A stretch of DNA of 64,000 nucleotides. It comes from Chryseobacterium jejuense. GTDB lineage: Bacteria; Bacteroidota; Bacteroidia; Flavobacteriales; Weeksellaceae. A program made the position numbers and the translations under genes. The first letter of the stretch is position 1. Every line of letters starts with the position of its first letter. The notes beneath the pieces were generated by a model, which was not told where the DNA came from, did not search any database, and was given only the letters and a program-made list of their open reading frames with translations. Location of the stretch: the NCBI RefSeq assembly GCF_900100075.1, contig NZ_FNEG01000001.1:992001-1056000 (forward strand), written 5' to 3'. Positions 45,337-54,134 of this stretch are shown piece after piece.

Positions 45337-46197
45337 CTAGTTCAATACCTCATTAATTTTTGGATACTGAGAAATTTTTCTGAAAACAAACTTGTTGCTT
45401 TTTTGTAATTTTTCAATAAACAGATCCAATTCATTAATGGAATCAGTATCTCTAAGATATTGGTCGTGAGTAAGGAAAACAAGGTGTCTTGACGTTTTTT
45501 CAAGATCATTAAGGAAGATACTGTCTACTTTTTTAAGCATGGCTTCATGGCTTCCTTTCAAGGTCATTTTGTGGCTAGGTCTCCATTCAAGATCCCAACC
45601 AATCACTTTATAACCCGCTCTTTTAAGACCATCCGCCGCTGCAGTAGAACTTTTGATATCAGTTACATTAATATTGTTAAGTCTCCAGATATTTCTTCCC
45701 GGTGTTCTTGCTATTTTATCATGAAGTTTCAGACTGTCTTTGGCAATATCAAAATCGCGTACAACAGCATCTGCAGTTTTATAAAAATCAGAATATTTAT
45801 TGTGAGCATGTGTGAAACTATGGTTAGCTAATTCAATCAGAGGATTTTCTTTCAGAAGCTTAAAATCTTTTTTTTGCTTTGTGCTTCCATAAGCGTGCCT
45901 TCCTACTAAAAAAGCAGTGGCACAAACATTTCTTTTGTCAAGGATCTTTAAAAGGTTTTCTGTTCCCTGGTTGGGGCCATCATCAAAGGTAAGGTAGATG
46001 ACTCTTTTATCCGGATCTACACTTTCATTGTCCATTTTGGGGGCAGTTTCTGCGGTAGGATGTTCCTGTGAACTTGCGGTGTCGTTCACTTCATTTTTAA
46101 AATTACAGCTGTGTAATACTACTGAAGTTGCACTCATCAATGCAAACATCCCGAGAAAAGCCTTATTTGTTGACTTTCCCGCAAAAATTTTTCTCAT
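45337..46197 (-). CDS. polysaccharide deacetylase-family lipoprotein
   Basis: A 286-residue protein with an N-terminal hydrophobic segment ending HSC (Cys31), a likely lipobox, and a NodB-type domain with motif 1 TFDDGPN (two metal or catalytic Asp), motif 2 LANHSFTHAH (metal-binding His) and motif 5-like LVFLTHD. It probably deacetylates a cell-surface polymer such as peptidoglycan or chitin-like oligosaccharide. Upstream of the YggS-like gene by 75 bases. Confidence 0.82.
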   Translation of the reverse strand: MRKIFAGKSTNKAFLGMFALMSATSVVLHSCNFKNEVNDTASSQEHPTAETAPKMDNESVDPDKRVIYLTFDDGPNQGTENLLKILDKRNVCATAFLVGRHAYGSTKQKKDFKLLKENPLIELANHSFTHAHNKYSDFYKTADAVVRDFDIAKDSLKLHDKIARTPGRNIWRLNNINVTDIKSSTAAADGLKRAGYKVIGWDLEWRPSHKMTLKGSHEAMLKKVDSIFLNDLEKTSRHLVFLTHDQYLRDTDSINELDLFIEKLQKSNKFVFRKISQYPKINEVLN

Positions 46198-46568
46198 AAA
46201 GATAATGGAATTTTTATTTGTTAAAAATCGTTAAAAATAACGATTGAATGTTAACAAATTATATGCCACGTTTTTCCATATTTTTTCTTTTTAAGGTTAT
46301 TTTAAGAACTTTATTTTAAAGCCTTTTTATATTAAAGTACTGATTGTTAAGTTATGATTTTGTTTTCCTTACATCTTAACATTTATAAATGCTAAAACGA
46401 TAGGTGTTTTCTATATTTATTGAAATAACAATATTCTTCAATTGATGGGGAATTAATTTTTAATTAGTAAAATTTTAATACATATTGATTCGAAAACAAA
46501 GAATATATACATGATTTCATGTAAAAGAGTGAAAAGAAATCGCGTTGCTCAAATGTATTTAATGATAA
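46198..46568. other. intergenic region between deacetylase and copper ATPase genes
   Basis: About 370 bases of AT-rich sequence, mostly upstream of the deacetylase gene. No gene or repeat recognised; near 46224 there is a weak palindrome CGTTAAAAATAACG that might be a regulatory site. Confidence 0.4.
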
Positions 46569-46600
46569 AAAGCCTTTTCATACTTAAATGAAAAGGCTTT
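46569..46600 (-). terminator. terminator of the copper ATPase gene
   Basis: A 13 bp perfect stem (AAAGCCTTTTCAT with its complement) around a 6-base loop and a T run on the reverse strand, just past the stop at 46619. Confidence 0.88.
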
Positions 46601-46618
46601 GATGCATATCTTAAAATA

Positions 46619-49483
46619 TTACTTTATATCCAGATCCACCGAGTTTAACCTCAATGAATTCAGAATTACCGATAGAGAGCTTACGCTCATTGCTGCCGCT
46701 GCAATCATTGGCGATAACAGAATTCCAAAGAACGGATACAATAATCCTGCTGCAACCGGAATTCCCAAAACATTATATATAAAAGCAAAGAATAAGTTTT
46801 CTTTGATGTTTTTAAGAAGTTTTTCGCTTAATAATTTTGCTTTCGCAACTCCTAAAATATCTCCTTTTAATAAGGTGATTTCAGCACTTTCAATGGCAAC
46901 ATCAGTACCTGTTCCCATTGCGATTCCTATATCGGATTGGGCAAGGGCAGGAGAGTCATTAATTCCGTCTCCAGTCATCGCTACAATTTTACCTTGTTGT
47001 TGTAATTTTTTTACTTCATTCAGTTTATCTTCAGGAAGACAATTGGCTTTAAAGTGTTTGATTCCTAATTCTTCAGCAACAGCTTTTGCAGTGTGTTCGT
47101 TGTCTCCGGTCATCATAATGACGTCAACACCTTCGCTCATTAATCGCTCTACCGCTTTTTTAGAACTTGCTTTAATTTTATCCGTGAAGCTGATAAATCC
47201 TAACACATTCTGATCCTGTGCCACATAAGAAATCGTGTGAGCTTTTGATTGTACTTCTATGGCTTTCTGTTTTAATGCATTGGGAATTTGTATCTGATGA
47301 GAGGTTAACAGACTTTCATTTCCAAGATAAGCTATTTTTCCATTGATGTTTCCTTTTACTCCTTTTCCAGAAACGTTTTCAAACTGTTCTACTTTTTCAG
47401 CAGCTAGATTTTCATCCTTTGCTCTCTTAATAACGGCATTGGAAAGTGGGTGCTCAGAGTTTTGATTCAGAGAAAAAGCAAGCTTTAAAATTTGTTTTTT
47501 ATCTTCATTGTTTACAATTTCAATATACTCAACTGAAGGTTTTCCTTCTGTTAAAGTTCCTGTTTTATCAGTAATCAGAACATTTACTTTGTTCATTTGT
47601 TCCAATGCTTCTGCATTTTTGATAAGGATTCCGTTTTTAGCTCCTTTTCCAATTCCTACCATTAAAGACATTGGAGTTGCCAAACCTAAAGCACAAGGAC
47701 ATGCTACAATTAAAACGGCTACCGCATTCACGAAAGCAAATAAACTTCTTTTCCCTTCCGGACCAAATAACTGCCACGAAACAAAAGTAAGAGCAGCAAT
47801 AAGGATAACAACTGGTACGAATACTTTTGATACCTTGTCTGTTAGTTTTTGAATAGGTGCTCTGCTTCGGCTGGCCTCATTTACCATTTTAATGATCTGC
47901 GAAAGTAAGGTTTCATCACCAACTTTTTCAGCCTTCATGATGAATACCTGATTTCCGTTAATTGTTCCTGAAGAAACTTTATCATCAACCGTTTTTTCAA
48001 CCGGAATGGGTTCTCCGGTAATCATACTTTCATCTACAATAGAGTTTCCTTCTATGATTTTTCCGTCAACCGGAATTTTTTCACCTGGTTTTACTTTTAA
48101 TAAATCCCCGATTTTCACCTGAGAAAGCAATACCTTTTTTTCCTCACCATTCACCATAAGGTTGGCTTCATCCGGAGAAAGGTTCATCAGTTCTTTGATG
48201 GCATTTCCTGTTTTTTTATGAGCAGCAGCTTCCATGAGTTGGCCCAGAATAACAAGAGTAAGAATAACACATACTGCCTCAAAGTATAATGGAATTTCAT
48301 GATTATGCCCACGAATTTCATGGGGAATGATATCAGGGAAAGCTATGGCTACAATACTGAAAATAAATGCGGCAGCCACACCCAAGGCAATTAAGCTAAA
48401 CATATTAAGATTCCATGTTTTAAATGAAACCCAGCCTCTTTTTAACAGGAACCATCCGGAATAAAACATAACCGGAAGCGTTAATGCAAGTTCAATAAAC
48501 CCTTGAATCTGATGTGAGAACGGAAAATTGATAAACATGCCGCCCATGGAAAGAATGAAAACAGGAACAGTAAATGCCAGTGAAATCAGGAATTTTCTTT
48601 TCAGGATGTTATAGGTTTCGTCTTCCTCATCGTCTCCGCTGTCGGGCATTCTTACCAGATCCATTCCACAGATAGAGCAGCTTCCCGGTTCATCACTAAT
48701 GATTTCGGGATGCATAGGGCAAGTGTATTTCGCCGTTTTCTTTTCCGGATATTTTACGAGATCCATTCCACAAACCGGGCACCCTACGTTGGAATCATAA
48801 GTTTTATCTCCTTCACAATACATCGGACAATAATACTTTCCTGCCATTTCATCAGTAACTTTAGGTGCTTCATGATGATGGCTATGATTGTGGTGGTGAT
48901 TATGAGCGTGCGAATGCGAGTGATGATGTGAAACCGATTCCTGAGCCATATCTTCAGAGATTTCTTCCAAATGCATGTGACATACAGGGCAGTCGCCTTT
49001 TTCATTATATACTTTATCTCCTTCACAGAACATTGGACAATAGTATTTTCCAACACTGTCTTTAAAGTTTTCAGGAAGGTTGGTTGCTGAATAAGTAGGT
49101 TTATGGTTAGGGTCTTTTGCCAGCTTTTCTTCAATAGGAACTAAATACATATTACAAACCGGACATCTTTCGCCCTGTTTGAAATATACTTTATCGCCTT
49201 CGCATTCCATTGGACAGTAATATACTGATGAGGGGGATACACGATCCTGAGGTTTTACAAATGCCTTCTCAGGCTTTTTGGGGTCTTCCAGTCTATATTT
49301 TCCTATTTCTGCCAGAGAATCATTTAAAACCGAAAGAGCAACCGCGTGGTCAGAAGTGATGGTGGCGGTGTTGTTTTCCAGATTTACATCGGCTGTAACT
49401 CCGTTAATGCTGTTCAGTTGGTTGGATATTTTTTTCTGGCAACCTGAACAGGTCATTCCGAGTATGTTATACTGTTGTTCCAT
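46619..49483 (-). CDS. copA: copper-exporting P1B-type ATPase with extended metal-binding N-terminus
   Basis: I start at the ATG at 49483 ([10 protein letters not shown]); upstream codons begin with TTG. The 954-residue product carries an HMA domain with CSGC (12-15), then four ribbons of the form YYCPM.CEGDK...CPVC.M.L (about residues 89-113, 148-171, 218-241, 254-277), and a His-rich stretch (186-204, 13 His) between the second and third. The membrane core has the CPC motif (VACPCALGL), DKTGT and GDGINDSPA, with eight helices. It exports Cu(I) to the periplasm. Four ribbons plus the His-rich segment are unusual and suggest metal storage or regulation. Confidence 0.93.
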   Translation of the reverse strand: MEQQYNILGMTCSGCQKKISNQLNSINGVTADVNLENNTATITSDHAVALSVLNDSLAEIGKYRLEDPKKPEKAFVKPQDRVSPSSVYYCPMECEGDKVYFKQGERCPVCNMYLVPIEEKLAKDPNHKPTYSATNLPENFKDSVGKYYCPMFCEGDKVYNEKGDCPVCHMHLEEISEDMAQESVSHHHSHSHAHNHHHNHSHHHEAPKVTDEMAGKYYCPMYCEGDKTYDSNVGCPVCGMDLVKYPEKKTAKYTCPMHPEIISDEPGSCSICGMDLVRMPDSGDDEEDETYNILKRKFLISLAFTVPVFILSMGGMFINFPFSHQIQGFIELALTLPVMFYSGWFLLKRGWVSFKTWNLNMFSLIALGVAAAFIFSIVAIAFPDIIPHEIRGHNHEIPLYFEAVCVILTLVILGQLMEAAAHKKTGNAIKELMNLSPDEANLMVNGEEKKVLLSQVKIGDLLKVKPGEKIPVDGKIIEGNSIVDESMITGEPIPVEKTVDDKVSSGTINGNQVFIMKAEKVGDETLLSQIIKMVNEASRSRAPIQKLTDKVSKVFVPVVILIAALTFVSWQLFGPEGKRSLFAFVNAVAVLIVACPCALGLATPMSLMVGIGKGAKNGILIKNAEALEQMNKVNVLITDKTGTLTEGKPSVEYIEIVNNEDKKQILKLAFSLNQNSEHPLSNAVIKRAKDENLAAEKVEQFENVSGKGVKGNINGKIAYLGNESLLTSHQIQIPNALKQKAIEVQSKAHTISYVAQDQNVLGFISFTDKIKASSKKAVERLMSEGVDVIMMTGDNEHTAKAVAEELGIKHFKANCLPEDKLNEVKKLQQQGKIVAMTGDGINDSPALAQSDIGIAMGTGTDVAIESAEITLLKGDILGVAKAKLLSEKLLKNIKENLFFAFIYNVLGIPVAAGLLYPFFGILLSPMIAAAAMSVSSLSVILNSLRLNSVDLDIK

Positions 49484-49566
49484 GAGTCTTAAATTTATAG
49501 TACAAATTTCCAAAATGAAAATCTAAGGTTGTTATAAATTTAAGGATAATAGTTATAGAATTTAGA

Positions 49567-49759
49567 TTTGAGAGTGGGAGAGTGCTAGAGTGCTAGGGTT
49601 TGAGAGTATTAGAGTATTAGAGTATTAGAGTATTAGAGTATTAGAGTATTAGAGTGGCGGTGAGATTGATTATTTCCTGTAATATCAAACTCTATTACAC
49701 TCAAACACCCAAACCCTCAAACTCTCCGACTCTCAAACTCAAATACTCTCCAACTCAAT
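49567..49759. repeat. inverted octad word array, locus III
   Basis: Left arm 49567-49654: eleven octamers in exact register, TTTGAGAG, TGGGAGAG, TGCTAGAG, TGCTAGGG, TTTGAGAG and six perfect TATTAGAG. Right arm 49688-49759: nine octamers, consensus AACTCTCA (AACTCTAT, TACACTCA, AACACCCA, AACCCTCA, AACTCTCC, GACTCTCA, AACTCAAA, TACTCTCC, AACTCAAT), ending at the stop codon of the AraC-like gene. The arms can pair imperfectly into a long hairpin. Confidence 0.85.
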
Positions 49760-50319
49760 TAAAGGTTATCAAGGGGTTTCCTGTGATGATCTTTTAATTT
49801 CTTAAACTCAGTAGGGGTAAATCCGGTAACATTGCGGAATTGGGTAGAAAGATGCTGAACACTTTTATAGCCCAATTTTCCTGCAATTTCCGTAAGATTG
49901 AATTCATTATATAATAAGAGTTCCTTTACTTTTTCAATCTTTTGAAGAATGAAAAACTGTTCCAAAGTAATATTCTCATTCTGTGAAAATGTTTTGGAAA
50001 GTGAACTGTAATCTTTATGAAGTCTTGAACTTAAAAATTCAGAAAGGAGAAAATCCTCATCAATATCAAGTTCGCTGATTTTTACAATAACAAGATTTTT
50101 AATTTTCTCAATAAGCTGGTGGGAAGAGTCCATGATTCTTTCAAAACCAGTTGCAAGCAGGGTTTCTTCAATAGATTGCATAATGGCTGCGGAAACTTCC
50201 GATTCTGTTTCTACTTCTCCCAGGATAATGGAACTGGTTTTTATATCTGCATTATTAAAGATGGTTTCTACTGCGGCAATGCATCTGTTGCAGACCATAT
50301 TTTTGATGAAGATCTTCAT
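49759..50319 (-). CDS. AraC-type regulator with N-terminal heavy-metal-binding domain
   Basis: A 186-residue protein. Residues 1-65 resemble an HMA fold: MKIFIKNMVCNRC with a CxxC pair (Cys10, Cys13) in place of GMTCxxC. The C-terminal half is an AraC-type helix-turn-helix with FNLTEIAGKLGYKSVQHLSTQFRNVTGFTP. It lies directly upstream of copA on the same strand and overlaps the thioesterase gene, so it probably senses copper through its own HMA domain and controls export. This is inferred from architecture. Confidence 0.75.
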   Translation of the reverse strand: MKIFIKNMVCNRCIAAVETIFNNADIKTSSIILGEVETESEVSAAIMQSIEETLLATGFERIMDSSHQLIEKIKNLVIVKISELDIDEDFLLSEFLSSRLHKDYSSLSKTFSQNENITLEQFFILQKIEKVKELLLYNEFNLTEIAGKLGYKSVQHLSTQFRNVTGFTPTEFKKLKDHHRKPLDNL

Positions 50320-50711
50320 GCTCCGCTGTTTAATCTGTCTTTTACAAACTCAATCTGTGTTTTACCATGTGGAGCTGGATTTCCTTCGTTATCCAGATTA
50401 ACCATAACAATTTTATCTACAGTAATAATCGTTTGATGGGTCATTTTATTACGAACATCACATTTTAAAGTAATAGAGGATGAACCAAAGTGAGTGGCTT
50501 CAATACCAATTTCTATAATGTCTCCTTGTTTTGCGGAGCTTACAAAATTGATCTCTGAAATAAATTTAGTAACTACTTTGGTGTTTTCAAGCTGAATAAT
50601 GGCATATAATGCTGCTTCTTCATCTATCCATTGTAAAAGTCTTCCTCCGAATAGAGAGTGATTAGGATTTAAATCTTCGGGTTTTACCCATTTTCTTGTA
50701 TGGTAGTTCAT
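50316..50711 (-). CDS. acyl-CoA thioesterase, hotdog fold (YciA-like)
   Basis: A 131-residue single hotdog-domain protein. NPNHSLFGGRLLQWIDEEAALYA contains the family's catalytic-helix motif with the conserved Asp, and the C-terminal strand region fits YciA-type acyl-CoA thioesterases. It cleaves acyl-CoA to free acid and CoA; chain-length preference is unknown. Its stop overlaps the start of the AraC-like gene by four bases (ATGA). Confidence 0.85.
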   Translation of the reverse strand: MNYHTRKWVKPEDLNPNHSLFGGRLLQWIDEEAALYAIIQLENTKVVTKFISEINFVSSAKQGDIIEIGIEATHFGSSSITLKCDVRNKMTHQTIITVDKIVMVNLDNEGNPAPHGKTQIEFVKDRLNSGA

Positions 50712-50807
50712 GTTCTTAATAATTTACAGTACAAATTTAGTGTTAAAAGCTGGCTTTTTCAAAAGAATAGTATTTATTGATCTTAAGAAGATTATTCATT
50801 TTCTCAA

Positions 50808-51224
50808 TCATTTTCTTTTGGAACGCATTGCTTTTGTCTTTGCAATATTGGGATCGTTTAACAACTTTTGATATTCTTCACTTTCTATTGGGTATAGGGC
50901 TACTTTTCCTTCCTTATTATGATGAAACCCGAATCCGTATCTTTTGGCTAGGGGAGAAGATCGAAGGCATGCTTGACCTTTGGAGAAAAACCTTTCTCTT
51001 TCTTCTGGTTTTTCATTTTCTGAAATATCATTCTTAAAGGCATAGCAATCAAAAATAATGTCATCGGAAGAATATTGGTAAGGATTCTTGCTGATCTTTT
51101 CATGTTGAAGATGGGCTAGCGTCTTTTCTTTCTTTTCAGGAGGAATCTGTGCCTTGGCAACAGGACAGTCTTCTGCGACTTCTATAAAAGTATTGATGTA
51201 ATTGGTGGTGTGCAGTTTCATCAT
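50808..51224 (-). CDS. DUF6157-family protein
   Basis: A 138-residue cytoplasmic protein. The start LHTTNYINTFIEVAEDCPVAKAQIPP is the hallmark of DUF6157, and the middle has the conserved ERFFSKGQACLRSSPLAKRYGFGFH. Two Met codons at the beginning (51224 and 51221) are possible starts. Function is not known; the protein is small, charged and has no membrane segment. Confidence 0.78.
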   Translation of the reverse strand: MMKLHTTNYINTFIEVAEDCPVAKAQIPPEKKEKTLAHLQHEKISKNPYQYSSDDIIFDCYAFKNDISENEKPEERERFFSKGQACLRSSPLAKRYGFGFHHNKEGKVALYPIESEEYQKLLNDPNIAKTKAMRSKRK

Positions 51225-51547
51225 AAATCCGATTAAAGGCTATATATATGATATAAAAAGGTGTTATAAATATACTATTATTCTCTATATTTTACGAGTA
51301 GCAACCATTTGGCTATTGATAGTTGTAAGTTTTGACGAACAATTGTTTCTTTTTTACAATTATTTTGAGGGAAAATTTATTATGTTAACTAACTTTAACT
51401 TTTTAATAACTTTTGACATTAAACCACTCATAATCAATCTGTTAATAGTGTTTTTTGATAGAATATGGAATTTAAATTCAAACTAATGTGAGAAAGAGAT
51501 AAAAAAAAGCTTTGATTTGACATTTTTAATTGTATCTTGCATACGTT
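51225..51547. other. AT-rich intergenic region upstream of the RRM gene
   Basis: About 320 bases. A 94-codon frame (51202-51486) overlaps the DUF6157 start and is extremely Ile/Leu/Phe/Asn-rich, consistent with AT-rich noise. No repeats seen. Confidence 0.45.
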
Positions 51548-51555
51548 TATATTTG
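51548..51555 (+). promoter_or_regulatory. -7 promoter element of the RRM gene and long leader
   Basis: TATATTTG matches TAnnTTTG; the start codon is 79 bases further on, leaving a U-rich leader of about 70 bases. Long AU-rich leaders are common on cold-shock RNA-binding protein genes, but no structure is proven. Confidence 0.5.
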
Positions 51556-51633
51556 GAATCAATATTTGTTCATTAATTTATGTTGTTTTTCTTTTATATA
51601 CCAAATTTTTATTAATTTTTTAATTTATTCAAA

Positions 51634-51999
51634 ATGAACATTTTTGTTTCAAACATCAATTACGCAACTAAAGAGTATGAGTTGCACGATCTATTTGCAG
51701 AATTTGGTGATGTATCATCAGCTAAAATCGTAACAGACAGAGAAACTGGCCGTTCAAGAGGTTTTGGTTTCATCGAAATGGGTGATGAAGAAGGACAGCA
51801 GGCTATTGAAGCTCTTAATCAAAAAGAATTCAACGGAAAAACATTAAACGTATCTGAAGCTAAGCCAAGAGAAGAGAAGCCAAGAAGAAGCTTCGATAAC
51901 AATAGAGGCGGAGGTTACGGTGGTAACAACCGTGGAAATGGTGGCGGTGGCTACGGCGGTGGAAATCGTGGTGGTAACGGCGGTGGAAATCGTTGGTAA
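51634..51999 (+). CDS. RRM RNA-binding protein with glycine-rich tail
   Basis: A 121-residue protein: one RNA recognition motif (1-80) with RNP2 IFVSNI (3-8) and RNP1 RGFGFIEM (42-49), then a basic linker and a tail of Gly, Asn and Arg (repeats like GGGYGGNN). This matches the small bacterial RRM proteins of Bacteroidota and cyanobacteria, which bind single-stranded RNA and are often cold-induced. It is monocistronic with a strong terminator. Confidence 0.92.
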   Translation: MNIFVSNINYATKEYELHDLFAEFGDVSSAKIVTDRETGRSRGFGFIEMGDEEGQQAIEALNQKEFNGKTLNVSEAKPREEKPRRSFDNNRGGGYGGNNRGNGGGGYGGGNRGGNGGGNRW

Positions 52000-52007
52000 A
52001 AAATATA

Positions 52008-52032
52008 AAGCGGCTTTAAGCCGCTTTTTTTA
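52008..52032 (+). terminator. terminator of the RRM gene
   Basis: A perfect palindrome AAAGCGGCTTTAAGCCGCTTT-like stem followed by a T run. It abuts the stop codon of the convergent BlaI-like gene at 52030. Confidence 0.88.
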
Positions 52033-52518
52033 TGGTTTCTTTTTCTTCTTCTTTTTGTCTTTTTCCTTTTCCTTGCTGATTTTTACCTTTTTCTCTTTCT
52101 TCGGATTTAATATCTCTTCAGCAACCTCAAACTTCGGTTCTTCTACTTTTGCAGGTTTGATTTCAATTTTAAGATCAAAATAACCTTTAAGATCATCTTG
52201 AGTAAGCAGTTTTTCACTGAATAAAAACTCAAGGATCTCCTTTCCTGAATCATTAAAGAAATTATGCGTAAGTTCTTTTAACAGAAACTTTCTGTATTCT
52301 TCAAACGGAACAATTACCGTATACTTAAAGATTCTCCCTTCTTTTACGGTAGATAAATAGCCCTTTTCAACCAATATTTTCAAATATGTGGAAACCGTAT
52401 TTTGGTGTGGTTTAGGTTCCGGATGCTGCTCCATAACGTCCTTCAGATAGAAAGATTCCATTTTCCAAAACAGCTTCATAAAGTTTTCTTCTGCGGCAGT
52501 AAGATGATTGATTTTCAT
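52030..52518 (-). CDS. BlaI/MecI-family repressor with basic C-terminal tail
   Basis: The frame extends to 52668, but the upstream part overlaps the PAP2 gene; the ATG at 52518 (MKINHLTAAEENFMKLFW) is the family start and gives 162 residues. The winged helix is about 5-70 (NTVSTYLKILVEKGYLS is the recognition region). Unlike typical BlaI (120-125 residues), it ends in a 45-residue Lys/Glu tail with KEKEKDKKKKKKK. No BlaR1-like protease is adjacent; the PAP2 gene starts upstream in the same direction. Confidence 0.82.
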   Translation of the reverse strand: MKINHLTAAEENFMKLFWKMESFYLKDVMEQHPEPKPHQNTVSTYLKILVEKGYLSTVKEGRIFKYTVIVPFEEYRKFLLKELTHNFFNDSGKEILEFLFSEKLLTQDDLKGYFDLKIEIKPAKVEEPKFEVAEEILNPKKEKKVKISKEKEKDKKKKKKKP

Positions 52519-52526
52519 ATATTCTT

Positions 52527-53129
52527 CTAATGTTGAAATTGTATATTGCAATAAAGATAAATAAAAGATATCATAAAAGCTATTCCAGCTCCCATAAATA
52601 CTTCTTTTACCGTATGCCTTTTTAAAATAATTCTGGTAAGTCCTACCAGGCTGGCGATCCCAAGCCATACAAGACCCATTTTCCAGTCTAAGGTGAAAAA
52701 TAATGCAGCTACAAATATATTAAATGCAGTATGCATAGAACTTTTAATGAAAAAATTGCTGATTTGAAGAGCAAAAAGCAGGATTAAAATAAAAAGCATG
52801 ACCAGATCAATATATCCGTTTTTGACATAATTGAAAATAAGATAAATAACAACACAGGCTGCAATAAATACATAAAGTGTTTTTCTCTGAACCCGGTTGG
52901 AGACATCCATATTGGTGTATCTTCCTGTTTTTACATTCCATACCAGCCAGATAACGACTGGTGCAATAATCATTAATAATACAGGTAGAAAATAAAGAAG
53001 AGCTTCCTTAAAAGTGTACTCCCTGAGACTCATATACACAAAAAAAATAACCAGAGAAACCAGTGGATTGAAGAAATCTGAGATAACCTTTGATATTTTG
53101 TGGAGAAGCGAATACTTTTTTTCTTCCAT
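52527..53129 (-). CDS. PAP2-family membrane protein
   Basis: A 200-residue protein with about six hydrophobic helices. SSMHTAFN (resembling the PAP2 motif SGH) and RIILKRHTVKEVFMG (motif 3-like, RxxxxxHxxx) are present, but the last Asp of motif 3 is Glu here and the first KX6RP motif is not clear. It may be a divergent phosphatase of lipid phosphates or undecaprenyl pyrophosphate, or inactive. The BlaI-like gene is 9 bases downstream. Confidence 0.7.
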   Translation of the reverse strand: MEEKKYSLLHKISKVISDFFNPLVSLVIFFVYMSLREYTFKEALLYFLPVLLMIIAPVVIWLVWNVKTGRYTNMDVSNRVQRKTLYVFIAACVVIYLIFNYVKNGYIDLVMLFILILLFALQISNFFIKSSMHTAFNIFVAALFFTLDWKMGLVWLGIASLVGLTRIILKRHTVKEVFMGAGIAFMISFIYLYCNIQFQH

Positions 53130-53385
53130 ATGTAAGTTTAAAAGTCAAATATAAGATTATAAGGCCAAAAAACAAATGAAGATCGAATGATGATGTCTTT
53201 TTTGAGATAATGATAATGCAGGTAAGTACTGACTGCCCTTACTATATGAAATATTTCTTTTGTTTTTATTGAAAATTATACGCATTATTTCCCGAAATAT
53301 TTAATTTTAATTACTTCTATTTTTAAAGAGAAAAGGAGTTTTTTCGTTGGCTATTTTTGAAATATCAGATGAAATACATGATATA

Positions 53386-53817
53386 ATGAAACAGTTATTT
53401 ATAGTATTTCTATTTGTTCTGAGCTGTTTTGTTGTTGGGCAAATCAATTCTTCAAAAGATTTTTCGTCTTCACTAGCTCCTGTTCATCAGTTAAGAATCT
53501 ATGAAATACCAAAAGAAAACAGAAAAGTGGTTTTAGATAGGTTCAGAGATCATGCCTTGAGGATGATGAAAAAGTATGGATTTATTATCGTGTCTATTTG
53601 GGAACCAAGACATGAAGGAAAAACAGAATTTGTCTATCTTCTTGAGTGGAAAAATGAAGAAGCTGTGAAAATAGCCTGGTAAGGTTTTATGGCTGATAAA
53701 GAATGGAAAGAGATTAAGGTTCAGACAGCAAAGCTCTATGGTGATTTTGTTAGTAATATTGAAGACAGAACCTTAAAACTTACCAATTTTTCACCCGAAA
53801 AGGAGCTGTTGAAATAA
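53386..53817 (+). pseudogene. NIPSNAP-family exported protein, interrupted by a nonsense codon
   Basis: From the ATG at 53386 (MKQLFIVFLFVLSCFVVGQ, a signal peptide) the frame encodes HQLRIYEIPKENRKVVLDRF, an N-terminal NIPSNAP segment, and stops at TAA 53680-53682. The same frame continues without shift as GFMADKEWKEIKVQTAKLYG to a natural stop at 53815-53817, giving a normal-length 143-codon gene. The family usually has IAWxGFMADxEW, so the codon was probably GAA or another sense codon changed by one base. A second, intact copy may exist elsewhere. A sequencing error is also possible. Confidence 0.75.
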
Positions 53818-54089
53818 CCAAAAGAGATGTTAACAATAATTAAAGAGGAAAGAAGAAGGGGAGTAAAATGGAATGTTTTTTTGATAATCTGTTTTATTGA
53901 TTATCTTAGAAAGACTATACTGACAGGCTGATTTCTTAGATGTTATCATAAGAAAATAACAATAGGGAAGCCGTTTTATAAGCGTTTCTTTGGGTCGAAA
54001 ATTAAGAATAATCCACTCCGCCTGCAAGTAGATTTTAGAGAAAAAACGAAAAGTTACTTATGCATACAATAAAAACAAAGTTTTTTTCA
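53818..54089. other. intergenic region between the NIPSNAP pseudogene and pdhA
   Basis: About 270 bases of AT-rich sequence; a 65-codon reverse frame (53830-54027) has no recognisable feature. It includes the pdhA promoter at its end. Confidence 0.45.
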
Positions 54090-54097
54090 TAATTTTG
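54090..54097 (+). promoter_or_regulatory. -7 promoter element of pdhA
   Basis: TAATTTTG followed by C matches TAnnTTTG, 37 bases before the start codon of pdhA. Confidence 0.5.
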
Positions 54098-54134
54098 CTC
54101 AACTATTTCATCATAAAAAAGCAAGAGCTAACAC

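Noticed and set aside
49567..49759. CRISPR array at the octad locus
   Set aside because: Repeats are 8 bp without spacers of constant length; no cas genes are seen, and the second arm is inverted.
51202..51486. 94-codon frame upstream of the RRM gene
   Set aside because: Overlaps the start of DUF6157 gene; composition of Ile, Leu, Phe and Asn only reflects AT-richness.
52519..52668. N-terminal extension of the BlaI-like gene
   Set aside because: It is a shadow of the PAP2 gene; the BlaI family start is at 52518.
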